From NCBI GenBank assembly GCA_014381545.1, contig JACNLL010000064.1, forward strand, positions 1 through 34,898: a stretch of 34,898 nt of DNA. Direction: 5' to 3'. The stretch is from Candidatus Desulfaltia bathyphila (GTDB lineage Bacteria; Desulfobacterota; Desulfobacteria; Desulfobacterales; ETH-SRB1). Under the pieces are notes generated by a model. The model saw only the letters and a program-made list of their open reading frames with translations, was not told the DNA's origin and searched no databases. The position numbers and the translations under genes are program-made. Position 1 is the first letter of the stretch. Each line of letters opens with the position of its first letter. Below, in pieces: positions 7,179 through 16,361 of this stretch.

Positions 7179-7934
7179 TTAACCTCTGTCAATTTCACTT
7201 AAGATAACTGGGCCGTCTTCTGTAATTGCAATTGTATGCTCAAAATGAGCCGACAAAGAACCATCTTTTGTTACAGCAGTCCATCCATCTTCAAGTATTT
7301 CAACATCATAATCTTTTTCATTAACCATAGGCTCTATGGCAAAAGTCATACCCGCTTTTAAGCGGACCCCCATGCCGGATTCTCCAAAATTAGGTATCTG
7401 AGGCTCTTCGTGTAATTTGCTGCCAATACCATGACCGACAAATTTACGAACAACCGAAAAACCGGCAGCCTCCACATGCAATTGAACTGCATGTGAAATA
7501 TCTGAAAGCCTGCCGTCTGGAACCGCTTTTTCAATCCCTTTGTAAAGAGACTCTTTTGTAACTCTGGACAGCCGTGCCGCAGCCTCTGATATTTTCCCAA
7601 CATCCACTGTAATAGCTGCATCACCGTAATATCCTTCCTTAAGAATTCCAAAGTCCAGGCTCAATATATCCCCTTCAACAAGAGGCTTTTTAGAAGGAAA
7701 TCCATGCACAACCACATTGTTTACTGAAGCGCATATCGAATATGGAAATCCTCTGTATCCTTTAAAGGCCGGAATTGCTTTTCTCTCACGCGCCAATCTT
7801 TCCGAAAGATCGTTTAAATAAAGTGTATCAACTCCTGGCCTGACCTCTGGTTCAAGTGTGGAAAGAATTTCCGCAACAATCTGATTGCTTATGTATATCT
7901 TTTCAATTTCCTTGGGTGATTTTAAAATCACCAT
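7179..7934 (-). CDS. map: Methionine aminopeptidase, type I
   Basis: The 251-residue enzyme removes the initiator methionine from nascent proteins. The type I active site is complete: His77 (VVVHGFP), Asp94 and Asp105 (SLDFGILKEGYYGDAAITV), His168 (GHGIGSKLHEEP), Glu201 (FAIEPM) and Glu232 (HFEHTI), matching the two-metal site of the E. coli enzyme. It lies 9 bases after secY and 3 before infA. adk, which often sits between secY and map, is absent here. Confidence 0.97.
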   Translation of the reverse strand: MVILKSPKEIEKIYISNQIVAEILSTLEPEVRPGVDTLYLNDLSERLARERKAIPAFKGYRGFPYSICASVNNVVVHGFPSKKPLVEGDILSLDFGILKEGYYGDAAITVDVGKISEAAARLSRVTKESLYKGIEKAVPDGRLSDISHAVQLHVEAAGFSVVRKFVGHGIGSKLHEEPQIPNFGESGMGVRLKAGMTFAIEPMVNEKDYDVEILEDGWTAVTKDGSLSAHFEHTIAITEDGPVILSEIDRG

Positions 7935-7943
7935 ATCAGCACC

Positions 7944-9260
7944 CTAAAACCGTCCCTTCATCTTTGCCCCGCCCTTCTTTAAAAACCCTTCGTAATGGCG
8001 GGATAGCATATGAGATTCCATTTGCGAAATAGTATCAATCGCAACTCCAACAACTATTAGAAGAGCAGTGCCTCCAAAGTAAAAAGGAACATTAAATTTA
8101 GATATCAAAATCGATGGAAGTACACATACTGCAGAAACATATATCGCGCCTCCCAGGGTAATCCGTGTTAAAACCCTGTCAATATGATCCGCCGTGCGCT
8201 TGCCCGGACGAATGCCCGGAATATAACCACCCTGTTTTTTCATATTATCGGCGACATCAACAGGATTAAAGGTAACGGCAGTGTAGAAGTAACAGAAAAA
8301 GAATATAAAGCCTACAAACATCAATTCATACACAACATTACCCGGTGTAATTGAAGAAGCAATGCTCTGTATCCACGGAATCGCTATAAAACTGGCTATA
8401 GTGGCAGGAAACATGATTATTGAAGAAGCAAAAATAGGCGGTATTACACCGGAAGTATTAATCTTAAGCGGAAGATATGTGCTCTGACCGCCATACATCT
8501 TCCTGCCGACGACCCTTTTGGCATATTGAACCGGTATTCGACGCTGTCCCTGCTCAACAAATATAATGAATCCGACAACAAGAACCATCAGTACAGCCAG
8601 CATTACTATCACAAATATTCCCATTTCCCCTGTTGAAAGAAGGCGGAATGAATTCCCTATCGCGCTTGGAATGTTGGCCACAATACCGGCAAATATAATA
8701 AGAGAAATACCGTTGCCGATGCCACGCTCTGTAATCTGTTCGCCCAACCACATAATAAATGCCGTTCCTGCTGTCAGAGTTATAATCGTTATAAGCCTGA
8801 ATGCCCAGCCCGGGTGTATAACTACCGGAGCGCCGCCCGGCGAAGTCATGCTTTCAAGACCGACACTGATGCCAAGGCCTTGTATGATGCTTAATACAAC
8901 AGTGCCGTATCTTGTATACTGTGTAATCTTTTTGCGCCCCTGTTCACCCTCTTTTTTTAACCGCTCAAGATGCGGTACCGCCACAGTCAATAACTGCAGG
9001 ATAATGGATGCGCTGATATATGGCATTATCCCCAGGGCAAAAACCGACAGTCTTTCTAAGGCTCCACCCGAAAACATATTAAAAATCCCGAAGATAGTCC
9101 CTTCCATCTTTGCAAAAAATGAAGCGAGCGCGACTCCGTCTATACCAGGAGTTGGGACATGCACACCAATGCGGTAAACAATCAAAAGGGCCAGTGTATA
9201 AATGATCCTTTTCTTTAGTTCGGGTATTTTGAAGATATTTTGGAAACCACCGCCAACCAT
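7944..9260 (-). CDS. secY: Preprotein translocase subunit SecY
   Basis: This 438-residue membrane protein is the pore of the Sec translocon. About ten hydrophobic segments are visible, including [20 protein letters not shown] at the start, the plug region after it, and the conserved cytoplasmic loop with [17 protein letters not shown] that meets SecA or the ribosome. [13 protein letters not shown] marks the loop before the last helices. The ATG overlaps the rplO stop codon by one base. Its partner SecE is encoded at 33193-33579. Confidence 0.97.
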   Translation of the reverse strand: MVGGGFQNIFKIPELKKRIIYTLALLIVYRIGVHVPTPGIDGVALASFFAKMEGTIFGIFNMFSGGALERLSVFALGIMPYISASIILQLLTVAVPHLERLKKEGEQGRKKITQYTRYGTVVLSIIQGLGISVGLESMTSPGGAPVVIHPGWAFRLITIITLTAGTAFIMWLGEQITERGIGNGISLIIFAGIVANIPSAIGNSFRLLSTGEMGIFVIVMLAVLMVLVVGFIIFVEQGQRRIPVQYAKRVVGRKMYGGQSTYLPLKINTSGVIPPIFASSIIMFPATIASFIAIPWIQSIASSITPGNVVYELMFVGFIFFFCYFYTAVTFNPVDVADNMKKQGGYIPGIRPGKRTADHIDRVLTRITLGGAIYVSAVCVLPSILISKFNVPFYFGGTALLIVVGVAIDTISQMESHMLSRHYEGFLKKGGAKMKGRF

Positions 9261-9703
9261 TATTTTAAGACCTCTACCTTCCCGCCGACAGCTTCGATTT
9301 TATCTCTGGCTCCTTTGCTGATATCGCTGACTCTAATTATTAGCGGATATTTCATATCTCCCTGACCCAGAAGCTTAATTCCATCATTTCTGCCCTTAAT
9401 AAGCCCGCAACGAACAAGGGCCGCCTCATCCACCACACTGCCTGTTTCAAATCTTGATAAATCACGTATATTAACTGTAGCAATATGTTTTCTAAAAATA
9501 TTTGTAAAACCACGTTTGGGTAAACGTCGATGAAGAGGCATCTGACCGCCTTCAAAACCGGGCCTCACTCCTCCTCCGGAACGGCTGTTGTGTCCCTTTG
9601 TTCCTCTTCCGGCAGTTTTTCCCGTTCCTGATCCAACGCCACGCCCCAAACGCTTGGGCGGCTTCCGTGAACCCTTTGGCGGTGACAATTCATTTAGCTT
9701 CAT
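9260..9703 (-). CDS. rplO: Ribosomal protein uL15
   Basis: A 147-residue L15 with the glycine/arginine-rich N-terminal extension ([20 protein letters not shown]) that threads into 23S rRNA and a globular C-terminal domain. Involved in late 50S assembly. Its ATG overlaps the rpmD stop by 4 bases and its stop overlaps secY by one, so rpmD, rplO and secY form a tightly coupled group. Confidence 0.97.
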   Translation of the reverse strand: MKLNELSPPKGSRKPPKRLGRGVGSGTGKTAGRGTKGHNSRSGGGVRPGFEGGQMPLHRRLPKRGFTNIFRKHIATVNIRDLSRFETGSVVDEAALVRCGLIKGRNDGIKLLGQGDMKYPLIIRVSDISKGARDKIEAVGGKVEVLK

Positions 9704-9888
9704 CGATCTTCTCCTTGAGCTTTCACCAGATGTGATACCTGATTGATCATTCCACGGACCGAGGGCATATCTTTAAGCTCAACGGTTTTGTTGAGTTTTG
9801 TCAGCCCCATTCCACGCAAAACTCTGCGGTGCTTTTCCGGCCTTCCAATCATGCTCTTAACAAGAGTTACTTTCAATATGCCAGCCAT
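9700..9888 (-). CDS. rpmD: Ribosomal protein uL30
   Basis: At 62 residues this is the short bacterial L30: [20 protein letters not shown], then [13 protein letters not shown] and [15 protein letters not shown] small 50S protein. It overlaps rplO by 4 bases downstream. A 184-base spacer holding repeat copy B separates it from rpsE; in most genomes rpsE and rpmD are almost adjacent. Confidence 0.96.
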   Translation of the reverse strand: MAGILKVTLVKSMIGRPEKHRRVLRGMGLTKLNKTVELKDMPSVRGMINQVSHLVKAQGEDR

Positions 9889-9901
9889 TTACTGTTCCCT
9901 T

Positions 9902-10070
9902 TACGGGTTATTGGTCATTAGTCATTGGTCATAAAATTGAATATTGTCGATTGAATATTTATGGAATCGCTTCGCTTAATTGCGAATTTAGGAATTTGGG
10001 AATTTAGGAATTAAAGGTATTCTATTGATTTTAATCCCTCAATCCCTCAATTCCTTAATCCCTCAATTCC
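9902..10070. repeat. AT-rich inverted-repeat element, copy B, with short direct repeats
   Basis: Between rpmD and rpsE. Left arm from about 9977 with GAATTTAGGAATT-type units, constant centre AAGGTATTCTATTGATTTTA at 10014-10033, right arm of CCCTCAATTCCTTAATCC-type units to 10070. The bases before it (9902-9933) hold ATTGGTCATTAGTCATTGGT, a separate short direct repeat. Family match to copies A, D and E is by the identical 20-base centre. Confidence 0.75.
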
Positions 10071-10072
10071 TT

Positions 10073-10585
10073 TTACAAATCCTCTAATCTTATGCCGCGC
10101 CTTGAAGCTACCTGTTCACGGCTTTGAAGCTGTTGAAGCCCGGCAATAGTAGCTTTAACCAGATTATGAGGGTTGTTTGACCCCAAACACTTCGTCAAAA
10201 TATTTTGAACTCCTACGACCTCGAGCACAGCCCTGACAGCGCCGCCCGCAATGACTCCGGTGCCCATGGAAGCAGGCTTCAATAAAACCCTTCCTGCGCC
10301 AAATTTGCCGATAATTTCGTAGGGGATTGTGCTGTTAACCAAAGGCACTTTAGTCATGCTCCTTTTTGCCTTTTCTACTCCTTTACGAATCGCTTCAGGC
10401 ACCTCGCCTGCTTTTCCCAATCCAAACCCGACACTTCCCTTGCCGTCACCAACTACAACTATAGCGCTAAAACTGAACCTTCGACCACCTTTGACGACTT
10501 TTGCCACACGGTTAATATGAACTACCTTGTCAATTAACTGATTCTCGCCTGTATCCTGTTTAATCAAGGAATCTGCCTCCTCCAT
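10073..10585 (-). CDS. rpsE: Ribosomal protein uS5
   Basis: The 170 residues show the dsRBD-like N-terminal fold ([20 protein letters not shown], about 22-41) and the C-terminal GHGxG-type domain ([20 protein letters not shown]). S5 contributes to decoding fidelity and the mRNA entry helicase; the loop VKGGRR where spectinomycin-resistance changes arise looks wild type. It starts 15 bases after rplR. Confidence 0.97.
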   Translation of the reverse strand: MEEADSLIKQDTGENQLIDKVVHINRVAKVVKGGRRFSFSAIVVVGDGKGSVGFGLGKAGEVPEAIRKGVEKAKRSMTKVPLVNSTIPYEIIGKFGAGRVLLKPASMGTGVIAGGAVRAVLEVVGVQNILTKCLGSNNPHNLVKATIAGLQQLQSREQVASRRGIRLEDL

Positions 10586-10600
10586 TCTTCATAAAATTGG

Positions 10601-10978
10601 CTAAAAATTCAAACCAGTTTCACGCGCACCCTCAGAAACAGCCTTGACCCGCCCGTGAAACAGAAAACCATTTCTGTCAAATACCACTCTCTGAATTCCT
10701 TTCTCGGCAGCACGCTCTGCTATAAGTTTCCCAACATAGGTTGCCGCAACAAGCTTCCCTTTACTTGATTCGGCCGCGAAATGCTCTTTTACATCCTTTT
10801 CAACAGTTGATGCGGCAACAACAGTATGTCCGGATGTATCATCGATTATCTGCGCGTAAACATGCTTTGCACTTCGAAACACACTCAACCTCGGTCGCTG
10901 CGTAGAACCAACCAAATTCTTTCTAATCCTTTTCTTTCTCTTTAAACGCGCCTGCTTTTTTATATTTAACGGACCCAT
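10601..10978 (-). CDS. rplR: Ribosomal protein uL18
   Basis: L18 binds 5S rRNA and joins it to the 50S subunit. From the ATG at 10978 the protein is 125 residues ([40 protein letters not shown], then the end [11 protein letters not shown]), close to the usual 117-122. A longer frame from a TTG at 11011 adds 11 residues without family similarity, so I prefer the ATG; the Shine-Dalgarno signal is weak for both. Start certainty is moderate, identity high. A 228-base spacer with a palindromic element lies upstream. Confidence 0.93.
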   Translation of the reverse strand: MGPLNIKKQARLKRKKRIRKNLVGSTQRPRLSVFRSAKHVYAQIIDDTSGHTVVAASTVEKDVKEHFAAESSKGKLVAATYVGKLIAERAAEKGIQRVVFDRNGFLFHGRVKAVSEGARETGLNF

Positions 10979-11027
10979 CCTTTTTACATTCCCATCATGA
11001 GACCTTTGCAAAACACCACATTTTGCC

Positions 11028-11044
11028 TCCCGCCCGTGGCGGGA
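11028..11044. repeat. GC-rich hairpin in the rplF-rplR spacer
   Basis: TCCCGCC-CGT-GGCGGGA is a perfect 7-bp stem with a three-base loop. No T-tract follows on the - strand, so it is not a standard intrinsic terminator. It may be part of a longer repeat or protect mRNA ends. Confidence 0.6.
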
Positions 11045-11125
11045 TCAGGTTCAAGTATAATTTTGAGTTTTTAGTTTTAAATTGTGAATGAAGAATAAAA
11101 ATTCGTTTTTAATTCAACATTTGAA

Positions 11126-11173
11126 GATTCCCTGTAGCAAGCTACGGGGAATGCGCTCGCTATTGCGGTTCAA
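11126..11173. repeat. Palindromic dispersed element, copy 3 (short form)
   Basis: GATTCCCTGTAGC-AA-GCTACGGGG (11126-11149) is an inverted repeat with one wobble position. The stretch 11141-11173 is identical over 33 bases to 239-271 near the other end of the cluster. It lies in the 228-base rplF-rplR spacer. Confidence 0.7.
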
Positions 11174-11206
11174 AATTAACAATTTTCTATATAATCCTTA
11201 GATATG

Positions 11207-11761
11207 CTATCTATTTAGTTCCTGTTTAGTTCCTGTCTTTCCAGCTTTCCTCTGAATTCGTTCCTCTGCATATTTGATACCCTTGCCTTTATATGGCTCT
11301 GGGGGTCTTAATCGTCTAATTGCCGCAGACACAAGACCCACCTTCTCCTTGTCAATACCGAAGAGTTTAATAACATTATTTTTTTCAACAGATGCTGAAA
11401 TACCATCAGGCAGATCAAATTTGATTGGATGTGAATATCCAAGATTTAAAACAATGGAATTACCCTGCATTGCAGCATGATACCCAATGCCGTTAATTTC
11501 AAGCCTGCGTTCAAATCCCTCATTCACTCCGCTGACCATATTAGCTATAAGGCTGCGTGTAAGACCATGTAAGGAGCGGCTGCTCCTGTCATCCTTGTCA
11601 ATGCTTACACTTACAGTCCCCTTTTCTATCTTCAGATTCACAGCAGGATGTATCGGTCTTTCAAGTGTGCCGTTTTTACCCTGTATAGTAATTACCCTGT
11701 TTTTAAATAATATTTTTGTATTATCAGGTATCGGAATCGGTTTTTTACCTACTCGAGACAT
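11207..11761 (-). CDS. rplF: Ribosomal protein uL6
   Basis: The 184 residues contain the two duplicated L6 domains and the signature PEPYKGKGIKYAEERIQRKA near the C-terminus. L6 lies near the sarcin-ricin loop and the factor-binding site. Slightly longer than the usual 177 because of a short C-terminal tail (GKTGTKQELNR). It starts 14 bases after rpsH. Confidence 0.97.
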   Translation of the reverse strand: MSRVGKKPIPIPDNTKILFKNRVITIQGKNGTLERPIHPAVNLKIEKGTVSVSIDKDDRSSRSLHGLTRSLIANMVSGVNEGFERRLEINGIGYHAAMQGNSIVLNLGYSHPIKFDLPDGISASVEKNNVIKLFGIDKEKVGLVSAAIRRLRPPEPYKGKGIKYAEERIQRKAGKTGTKQELNR

Positions 11762-11775
11762 TTATACCCCTCTAT

Positions 11776-12174
11776 CTACCATACATTGCAGAGAATTTCT
11801 CCTCCAAGATTTTCACGCCTGGCTGTTTTGTCTGTTACTATCCCTTTGGATGTGGATAAAATTGATATGCCCATACCGTTTAATACAGGCTTAATATGAT
11901 TACCCTTAACATAAACACGTCTACCCGGCTTGCTGACACGTTCAATTCCAAGGATTACACTTGATCGTCCCTGGCCGTATTTAAGGTATACACGCAAAAC
12001 ACCTTGCTTGGAATCCTTAACAAATTTATAGTTTCTGATAAATCCTTCATTCTTTAAAACCTTGGCCAACTCTGTTTTTAGCTTTGACCCTGGAATATCA
12101 ACACTATTGAATTTTGCCTTTTCAGCATTCCTGATCCGGGTCAGCATGTCAGCAATTGAATCACTCATCGACAT
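11776..12174 (-). CDS. rpsH: Ribosomal protein uS8
   Basis: A 132-residue S8 (DSIADMLTRIRNAEKAKFNS at the N-terminus; GMGISILSTSKGIVTDKTAR at the C-terminus). S8 binds the central domain of 16S rRNA and in E. coli represses the spc operon at the L5 region. The STSKG loop is intact. Separated from rpsN by a 133-base spacer with repeat copy C. Confidence 0.97.
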   Translation of the reverse strand: MSMSDSIADMLTRIRNAEKAKFNSVDIPGSKLKTELAKVLKNEGFIRNYKFVKDSKQGVLRVYLKYGQGRSSVILGIERVSKPGRRVYVKGNHIKPVLNGMGISILSTSKGIVTDKTARRENLGGEILCNVW

Positions 12175-12202
12175 TTTCTTCTCCGTAACATAATATCGTA
12201 AA

Positions 12203-12300
12203 ATTTATAATTTAGGGATTGAGGAATTAAGGGATTGAAGGATGTTGTCACTTTTAATTCCTTAAATTCCTTAATCCCTCAATCCCTAAATCCCTCAATC
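12203..12300. repeat. AT-rich inverted-repeat element, copy C (variant centre)
   Basis: Between rpsN and rpsH. TTTAGGGATTGAGGAATTAA (starting 12211) pairs with the segment ending at 12290; arms of about 32 bases match with few mismatches, the best pairing of the family. The centre is different from copies A, B, D and E (GATGTTGTCACTTTT in place of GTATTCTATTGATTTT), so the arms and not the centre define the family. Confidence 0.75.
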
Positions 12301-12307
12301 ATATATA

Positions 12308-12493
12308 CTACCAGCTGGATTTAGTTACTCCGGGAAGCATCCCATGTGAAGCGAGATTACGAAAACATATACGACAAATCCCAAATCTCCTCAAAAATCC
12401 CCTCGGCCTGCCGCAAATCGGGCACCTGTTGTATGCCCTTACCTTGAACTTAGGTTCTTTAATTCCCTTCATTCTAAGAGCCTTTTTTGCCAA
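12308..12493 (-). CDS. rpsN: Ribosomal protein uS14, zinc-binding type Z
   Basis: The 61 residues are the short zinc form of S14: Cys24, Cys27, Cys40 and Cys43 in [20 protein letters not shown], and the end [10 protein letters not shown]14 sits in the 30S head. The long zinc-free form of E. coli is about 101 residues. Lies 21 bases before rplE in reverse order, i.e. directly after it in transcription. Confidence 0.97.
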   Translation of the reverse strand: MAKKALRMKGIKEPKFKVRAYNRCPICGRPRGFLRRFGICRICFRNLASHGMLPGVTKSSW

Positions 12494-12514
12494 TTCATCC
12501 TCCTTGTTTAAAAA

Positions 12515-13054
12515 TCAATCTCTAAACGGCATGCCTAACAGTTTAAGAAGCTCTTTCCCCTCTTCATCAGTCTGCGCCGTGGTAACGATGGTTATATTAA
12601 GACCTTTGATTTTATCGATTTTATCGAAATCAATCTCTGGAAAAATGATATGTTCCTTTATCCCCAGAGTATGGTTTCCGTTTCCATCAAGAGCCTTTCC
12701 TGAAAGGCCTCTAAAGTCACGAACACGAGGGAGAGCAATATTTACCAGTTTACAATAAAAATCGTACATCTGTTTGCGACGAAGTGTCACCATACAGCCA
12801 ATCGGCATTCCTTCCCTTAGCTTGAATGCTGCAATCGATTTTTTAGCGCGGGTTACAACCGGACGTTGCCCTGTGATCAGTTTAAGTTCTTTGGCGGAAG
12901 AATCAAGCAGTTTGATATTATGAATCGCTTCCCCAAGACCCACATTCAACACGATTTTACTAAGCTTAGGAACCTGCATTATGCTTTTGTATTTAAATCT
13001 TTCGATTAATCTTGGAACAACGTCTTTCTCATAAAAAAGTTTTAACTGCGACAT
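12515..13054 (-). CDS. rplE: Ribosomal protein uL5
   Basis: A 179-residue L5 with [12 protein letters not shown] near residue 30, [20 protein letters not shown] and the P-site-facing loop [20 protein letters not shown]. Binds 5S rRNA and contacts the P-site tRNA and S13. Starts 20 bases after rplX. Confidence 0.97.
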   Translation of the reverse strand: MSQLKLFYEKDVVPRLIERFKYKSIMQVPKLSKIVLNVGLGEAIHNIKLLDSSAKELKLITGQRPVVTRAKKSIAAFKLREGMPIGCMVTLRRKQMYDFYCKLVNIALPRVRDFRGLSGKALDGNGNHTLGIKEHIIFPEIDFDKIDKIKGLNITIVTTAQTDEEGKELLKLLGMPFRD

Positions 13055-13074
13055 TATTATTCTCCGACACGATC

Positions 13075-13404
13075 TTAAGAGTCTATTATCTCATTACATT
13101 TCACGCAAACACGAACCTTTTTCCCATCCTCAAGACTCTTCATCTTGATACGTGCCGGCGATACGCACTTGCCGCACATCAACATGACATTAGACCAGCT
13201 GATTGGAGACTCACCCTCAACAATCCCTCCCTGCCGGTTCTGAGCACTGGGCTTTACATGCCTTTTAACAAGATTCGCTTTCTCTACAAGAACCCGTTTA
13301 TCCTTTTTGATTACCTTGAGGACCTTTCCGATTTTGCCGTTATCCTTGCCGGCAATAATTTTAATCTTATCGTCCTTCTTTATAAGACATTTATTTCTTA
13401 TCAT
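13075..13404 (-). CDS. rplX: Ribosomal protein uL24 with zinc ribbon
   Basis: The 109 residues show the KOW motif ([20 protein letters not shown], about 12-31) and the VKRHVKPS segment. Two cysteine pairs, CGKC (about 79-82) and CVKC near the end, make a probable zinc ribbon in the C-terminal part. L24 is an assembly initiator of the 50S subunit. Followed on the upstream side by a 118-base spacer with repeat copy D. Confidence 0.97.
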   Translation of the reverse strand: MIRNKCLIKKDDKIKIIAGKDNGKIGKVLKVIKKDKRVLVEKANLVKRHVKPSAQNRQGGIVEGESPISWSNVMLMCGKCVSPARIKMKSLEDGKKVRVCVKCNEIIDS

Positions 13405-13420
13405 AAGCCGTTTCTCATAT

Positions 13421-13519
13421 AATTCATAATTTAGGAATTGCGAATTTAGGAATTTAGGAATTGAAGGTATTCTATTGATTTTAATCCCTCAATCCCTTAA
13501 TTCCTTAATTCCTCAATTC
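13421..13519. repeat. AT-rich inverted-repeat element, copy D
   Basis: Between rplX and rplN. Left arm GGAATTGCGAATTTAGGAAT continued by further TTTAGGAATT units, centre AAGGTATTCTATTGATTTTA at 13464-13483 identical to copies A and B, right arm CCTTAATTCCTTAATTCCTC ending at 13519. Arms are complementary for roughly 25 bases with scattered mismatches. Confidence 0.78.
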
Positions 13520-13522
13520 ATT

Positions 13523-13891
13523 TTATAAAACCTCCGGAGCCAGAGAAATGATTTTCATAAACCTTTTGGCTCTGAGCTCTCTTGCAACAGGGCCAAAAAT
13601 ACGTGTGCCTATAGGCTCCAGATTCACATTAATTAAAACAGCTGAATTGTCATCAAATCTGATATATGATCCATCCGGCCTTCTGATTTCCTTTTTGGTT
13701 CGAACCACAACAGCCTTTAACACATCTCCCTTTTTAACTTTTGCATTAGGGATTGCTTCTTTCACACTTACAACAATTATATCGCCAATACTTGCATACC
13801 GTCTTCTGGAGCCTCCAAGAACCTTTATGCAATACAATATCTTAGCTCCCGAATTATCAGCTGCTGTTAATCTCGTCTCTGCCTGAATCAT
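13523..13891 (-). CDS. rplN: Ribosomal protein uL14
   Basis: The 122 residues are standard for L14 ([56 protein letters not shown]). L14 forms an intersubunit bridge and is where the silencing factor RsfS docks. Starts 18 bases after rpsQ. Confidence 0.97.
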   Translation of the reverse strand: MIQAETRLTAADNSGAKILYCIKVLGGSRRRYASIGDIIVVSVKEAIPNAKVKKGDVLKAVVVRTKKEIRRPDGSYIRFDDNSAVLINVNLEPIGTRIFGPVARELRAKRFMKIISLAPEVL

Positions 13892-13909
13892 TTTTGCGAA
13901 TTTCCTTAA

Positions 13910-14167
13910 TTATACAACCTTCTTAAGAATCTTGCTTACGCGCCATTTTTTTGTCCTGCTGATAGGTCTTGACTCTGTTATTAGCACCTTATCACCAATC
14001 TGGCAGGCATTACCTTCATCATGAGATGAAAACCTGGAGCGTCTCTTTATATATTTATGATAAAGTGGATATTTAACCATTCTCTCAACCTGGACAATTA
14101 CGGTCTTATCTATCTTGTCACTTACAACTGTCCCGACCACCTGTCTTTTATTGCTTATTTTTTTCAT
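13910..14167 (-). CDS. rpsQ: Ribosomal protein uS17
   Basis: An 85-residue OB-fold S17 (GTVVSDKIDKTVIVQVERMV; the signature GDKVLITESRPISRTKKWRV). It binds the 5' and central domains of 16S rRNA early in assembly. Lies 38 bases after rpmC. Confidence 0.97.
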   Translation of the reverse strand: MKKISNKRQVVGTVVSDKIDKTVIVQVERMVKYPLYHKYIKRRSRFSSHDEGNACQIGDKVLITESRPISRTKKWRVSKILKKVV

Positions 14168-14205
14168 GGCATTTATTGCTTGTCCGTATGAAAATTATAT
14201 GTTCC

Positions 14206-14388
14206 TCAAGCTTCCTTTATTATGGTTTTAATCCTTGCAATATCACATTTGATCTGCTTCATCTTTTTAGGATTTTCGAGCTGACCTATTTCATGCTGAA
14301 AATACAGATTAAACAACTCCTCTTTAAGGTCAACCAATTTCCGTTGTCTCTCTTCAAGACTCAGCTCTCTAATCTCACCTGCTTTCAT
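14206..14388 (-). CDS. rpmC: Ribosomal protein uL29
   Basis: The true protein is 60 residues, starting [20 protein letters not shown] at the ATG in 14386-14388; a longer frame upstream only overlaps rplP. The two-helix hairpin with KEELFNLYFQHEIGQLENP is typical. L29 lies at the tunnel exit near L23. Its ATG shares one base with the rplP stop codon (TAATG), implying coupling. Confidence 0.96.
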   Translation of the reverse strand: MKAGEIRELSLEERQRKLVDLKEELFNLYFQHEIGQLENPKKMKQIKCDIARIKTIIKEA

Positions 14389-14801
14389 TATATATTGCTC
14401 CTTTCCACAAACCTTGTCTTTACCGAAAGCTTGTGTGAAGCAAGTCGGAACGCCTCCCTTGCCATATTCCTCGGGACGCCTTGCATTTCGTAAAGAATTC
14501 TTCCCGGACGAACTATTGCATTCCAACCTTCAGGCGCACCCTTTCCCTTTCCCATTCTTACTTCAGCCGGTTTTTTGGTAAACGGCTTATCGGGAAATAT
14601 CCTTATCCACATCTTGCCGCCCCTTTTTACATGCCGTGTCATGGCGATTCGGGCGGCCTCAATCTGTTTTGAGCTAATTGCGCCGCATTCTATTGCCTGC
14701 AATCCAAATTCACCAAAATTCAAATTACAACCACGTGTGGCTAAGCCCCTCATTCTGCCCCTTTGCTGCTTTCTAAATTTGACCTTCTTTGGACTCAGCA
14801 T
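14388..14801 (-). CDS. rplP: Ribosomal protein uL16
   Basis: A 137-residue L16 ([59 protein letters not shown]). L16 supports the A-site tRNA and the peptidyl-transferase region. Overlaps rpmC by one base. An 88-base spacer with a 15-bp tandem duplication and a hairpin separates it from rpsC. Confidence 0.97.
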   Translation of the reverse strand: MLSPKKVKFRKQQRGRMRGLATRGCNLNFGEFGLQAIECGAISSKQIEAARIAMTRHVKRGGKMWIRIFPDKPFTKKPAEVRMGKGKGAPEGWNAIVRPGRILYEMQGVPRNMAREAFRLASHKLSVKTRFVERSNI

Positions 14802-14825
14802 AAATTATATCTCCTAATATTATCT

Positions 14826-14889
14826 ATCCATCGGCGATTAATCCATCGGCGATTATTTGTTTAAACAGATAATGCCGGATAATCGATGG
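14826..14889. repeat. Tandem duplication and hairpin in rplP-rpsC spacer
   Basis: ATCCATCGGCGATTA occurs twice back to back (14826-14840 and 14841-14855). The second copy's CCATCG (14843-14848) pairs with CGATGG (14884-14889), and between them ATTATTTGTTTAAACAGATAAT is itself close to a palindrome, giving one interrupted hairpin that ends one base before the rpsC stop codon. Confidence 0.7.
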
Positions 14890-15552
14890 CTATTGACTCT
14901 CAATCAGGTCCTTCTTTAAAATTTCGCCTTTAAAAATAAAGACCTTTACGCCAATAATTCCATATGTTGTATTAGCCTCAATAAAACCGTAATCAATATC
15001 TGCCCTTAAGGTATGTAACGGCACACGGCCTTCCCTATACCATTCAGTTCTGGCCATCTCGGCTCCACCCAGACGCCCTGAACAGATAATTTTCACACCC
15101 TTGGCGCCAAACCTCATGGCCGATGAAACCCCACGCTTCATGGCACGCCTAAATGCAACCCTTCTCTCAATCTGAAGAGCGACATTCTCGGCAACAAGCT
15201 GAGCATCGATCTCCGGCTTTCTTATCTCCTGAATATCTATAAGGATTTCCTTCGGTATTTTATTGTGGCCAAGCATATTTTCAATGCCTTTTTTAAGCAG
15301 GGCTATTTCAGATCCTTTTTTTCCAATAACAATGCCCGGTCTGGATGTATAGATTCGGAGTTTTGCACGCTCAGATGACCTCTCGATTTCAATCCTGCTT
15401 ATCCCTGCATGATAAAGCCTCTTTTTAATAAACTTTCTGATATTATAATCTTCCAGAATATAATCGGAGTAATTCTTTCCAGCATACCACTTTGATTCCC
15501 AGGTTTTAACGATCCCCAACCTAAATCCTATCGGGTTTACTTTCTGGCCCAA
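14890..15552 (-). CDS. rpsC: Ribosomal protein uS3
   Basis: The 220 residues begin [20 protein letters not shown] and carry the KH domain with [14 protein letters not shown]-type loop (residues about 55-75) and the C-terminal domain with [21 protein letters not shown]3 lines the mRNA entry channel. Follows rplV after 16 bases, as in the S10 operon. Confidence 0.97.
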   Translation of the reverse strand: MGQKVNPIGFRLGIVKTWESKWYAGKNYSDYILEDYNIRKFIKKRLYHAGISRIEIERSSERAKLRIYTSRPGIVIGKKGSEIALLKKGIENMLGHNKIPKEILIDIQEIRKPEIDAQLVAENVALQIERRVAFRRAMKRGVSSAMRFGAKGVKIICSGRLGGAEMARTEWYREGRVPLHTLRADIDYGFIEANTTYGIIGVKVFIFKGEILKKDLIESQ

Positions 15553-15568
15553 GCTTTTACCTCCTTTT

Positions 15569-15916
15569 TTACACCAAATCTTCAGCTAAAATAACAGTAA
15601 TATGTGTGGTCCTTTTCAATATTCTTGTACCTCTGCCACGTGCTCTTGCTTTGAAACGTTTCAACGTGGGTCCCTGATTTGCAATTATATTGCGAATAAC
15701 GAGCGAATCTACATCAATATCCGGATTTTGATCGGCGTTTGCTACGGCGCTTCGGATAATTTTTTCAATTATATTCGCCGCCTTTTGCGGCATAAATTGA
15801 AGAATGTCCAGACCGGCCTGAACCGGCTTTCCCTTGACAGCTTCAATCAATCTCCGAACCTTCAGTGAAGAAATTCGTACATATTTTAATACAGCTTTTA
15901 CCTCTCTTGCAGCCAT
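15569..15916 (-). CDS. rplV: Ribosomal protein uL22
   Basis: A 115-residue L22 with the tunnel-lining loop near the end ([20 protein letters not shown]) whose tip, with L4, forms the exit-tunnel constriction; macrolide-resistance changes arise here and none is apparent. Lies 46 bases after rpsS. Confidence 0.97.
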   Translation of the reverse strand: MAAREVKAVLKYVRISSLKVRRLIEAVKGKPVQAGLDILQFMPQKAANIIEKIIRSAVANADQNPDIDVDSLVIRNIIANQGPTLKRFKARARGRGTRILKRTTHITVILAEDLV

Positions 15917-15962
15917 TACCCTCTCTCCACGAACCTAAATCTATTAATAAAAATCAGACAAC

Positions 15963-16244
15963 TTATTTTTTTAATTTCGATCTCTTATCTCCGGCATGAC
16001 CATAAAAAAGCCGTGTCGGAGAAAACTCTCCCAGTTTATGTCCTACCATATTCTCCGATATGAAAACAGGAATAAATTTTCTTCCATTGTGAACCGCTAA
16101 AGTAATACCAACCATCTCCGGAATAATCGTCGAGCGCCTTGACCAAGTTTTAATAACTCTGGCACTTCGAGTCTCCTGGGATACCATTACCTTGTTTAAT
16201 AATTTTGGCTCAACATATGGACCTTTTTTTAACGAGCGTGGCAT
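15963..16244 (-). CDS. rpsS: Ribosomal protein uS19
   Basis: A 93-residue S19 ([19 protein letters not shown]; the signature [20 protein letters not shown]). With S13 it forms the 30S head bridge. A 117-base spacer with repeat copy E separates it from rplB; this pair is usually nearly adjacent. Confidence 0.97.
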   Translation of the reverse strand: MPRSLKKGPYVEPKLLNKVMVSQETRSARVIKTWSRRSTIIPEMVGITLAVHNGRKFIPVFISENMVGHKLGEFSPTRLFYGHAGDKRSKLKK

Positions 16245-16283
16245 AAAACTTTCTCCTGATATCTTGCTTGTTATTCGTTATCA

Positions 16284-16357
16284 TTGCGAATTTAGGAATT
16301 CAGGAATTTAGGAATTGAAGGTATTCTATTAATTTTAATCCCTCAATCCCTCAATTT
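16284..16357. repeat. AT-rich inverted-repeat element, copy E
   Basis: Between rpsS and rplB. Left arm of GCGAATTTAGGAATTCAGGA-type units, centre at 16318-16337 differing from copies A, B and D at one base (ATTAATTTTA for ATTGATTTTA), and a shorter right arm of CCCTCAATCCCTCAATTT that ends 5 bases from the rplB stop codon. Confidence 0.75.
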
Positions 16358-16361
16358 ATAA

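Noticed and set aside
8566-9177. + strand frame of 203 residues opposite secY
   Set aside because: Shadow of a conserved gene; composition is unlike a protein and no start signal is seen.
10979-11011. Longer rplR start at TTG (11011)
   Set aside because: The 11 added residues do not resemble L18 and the upstream GGGAGG is too far away.
6771-16357. Regularly spaced repeats as a possible CRISPR
   Set aside because: Copies are kilobases apart with genes between them and are inverted repeats themselves; there is no spacer array and no cas gene.
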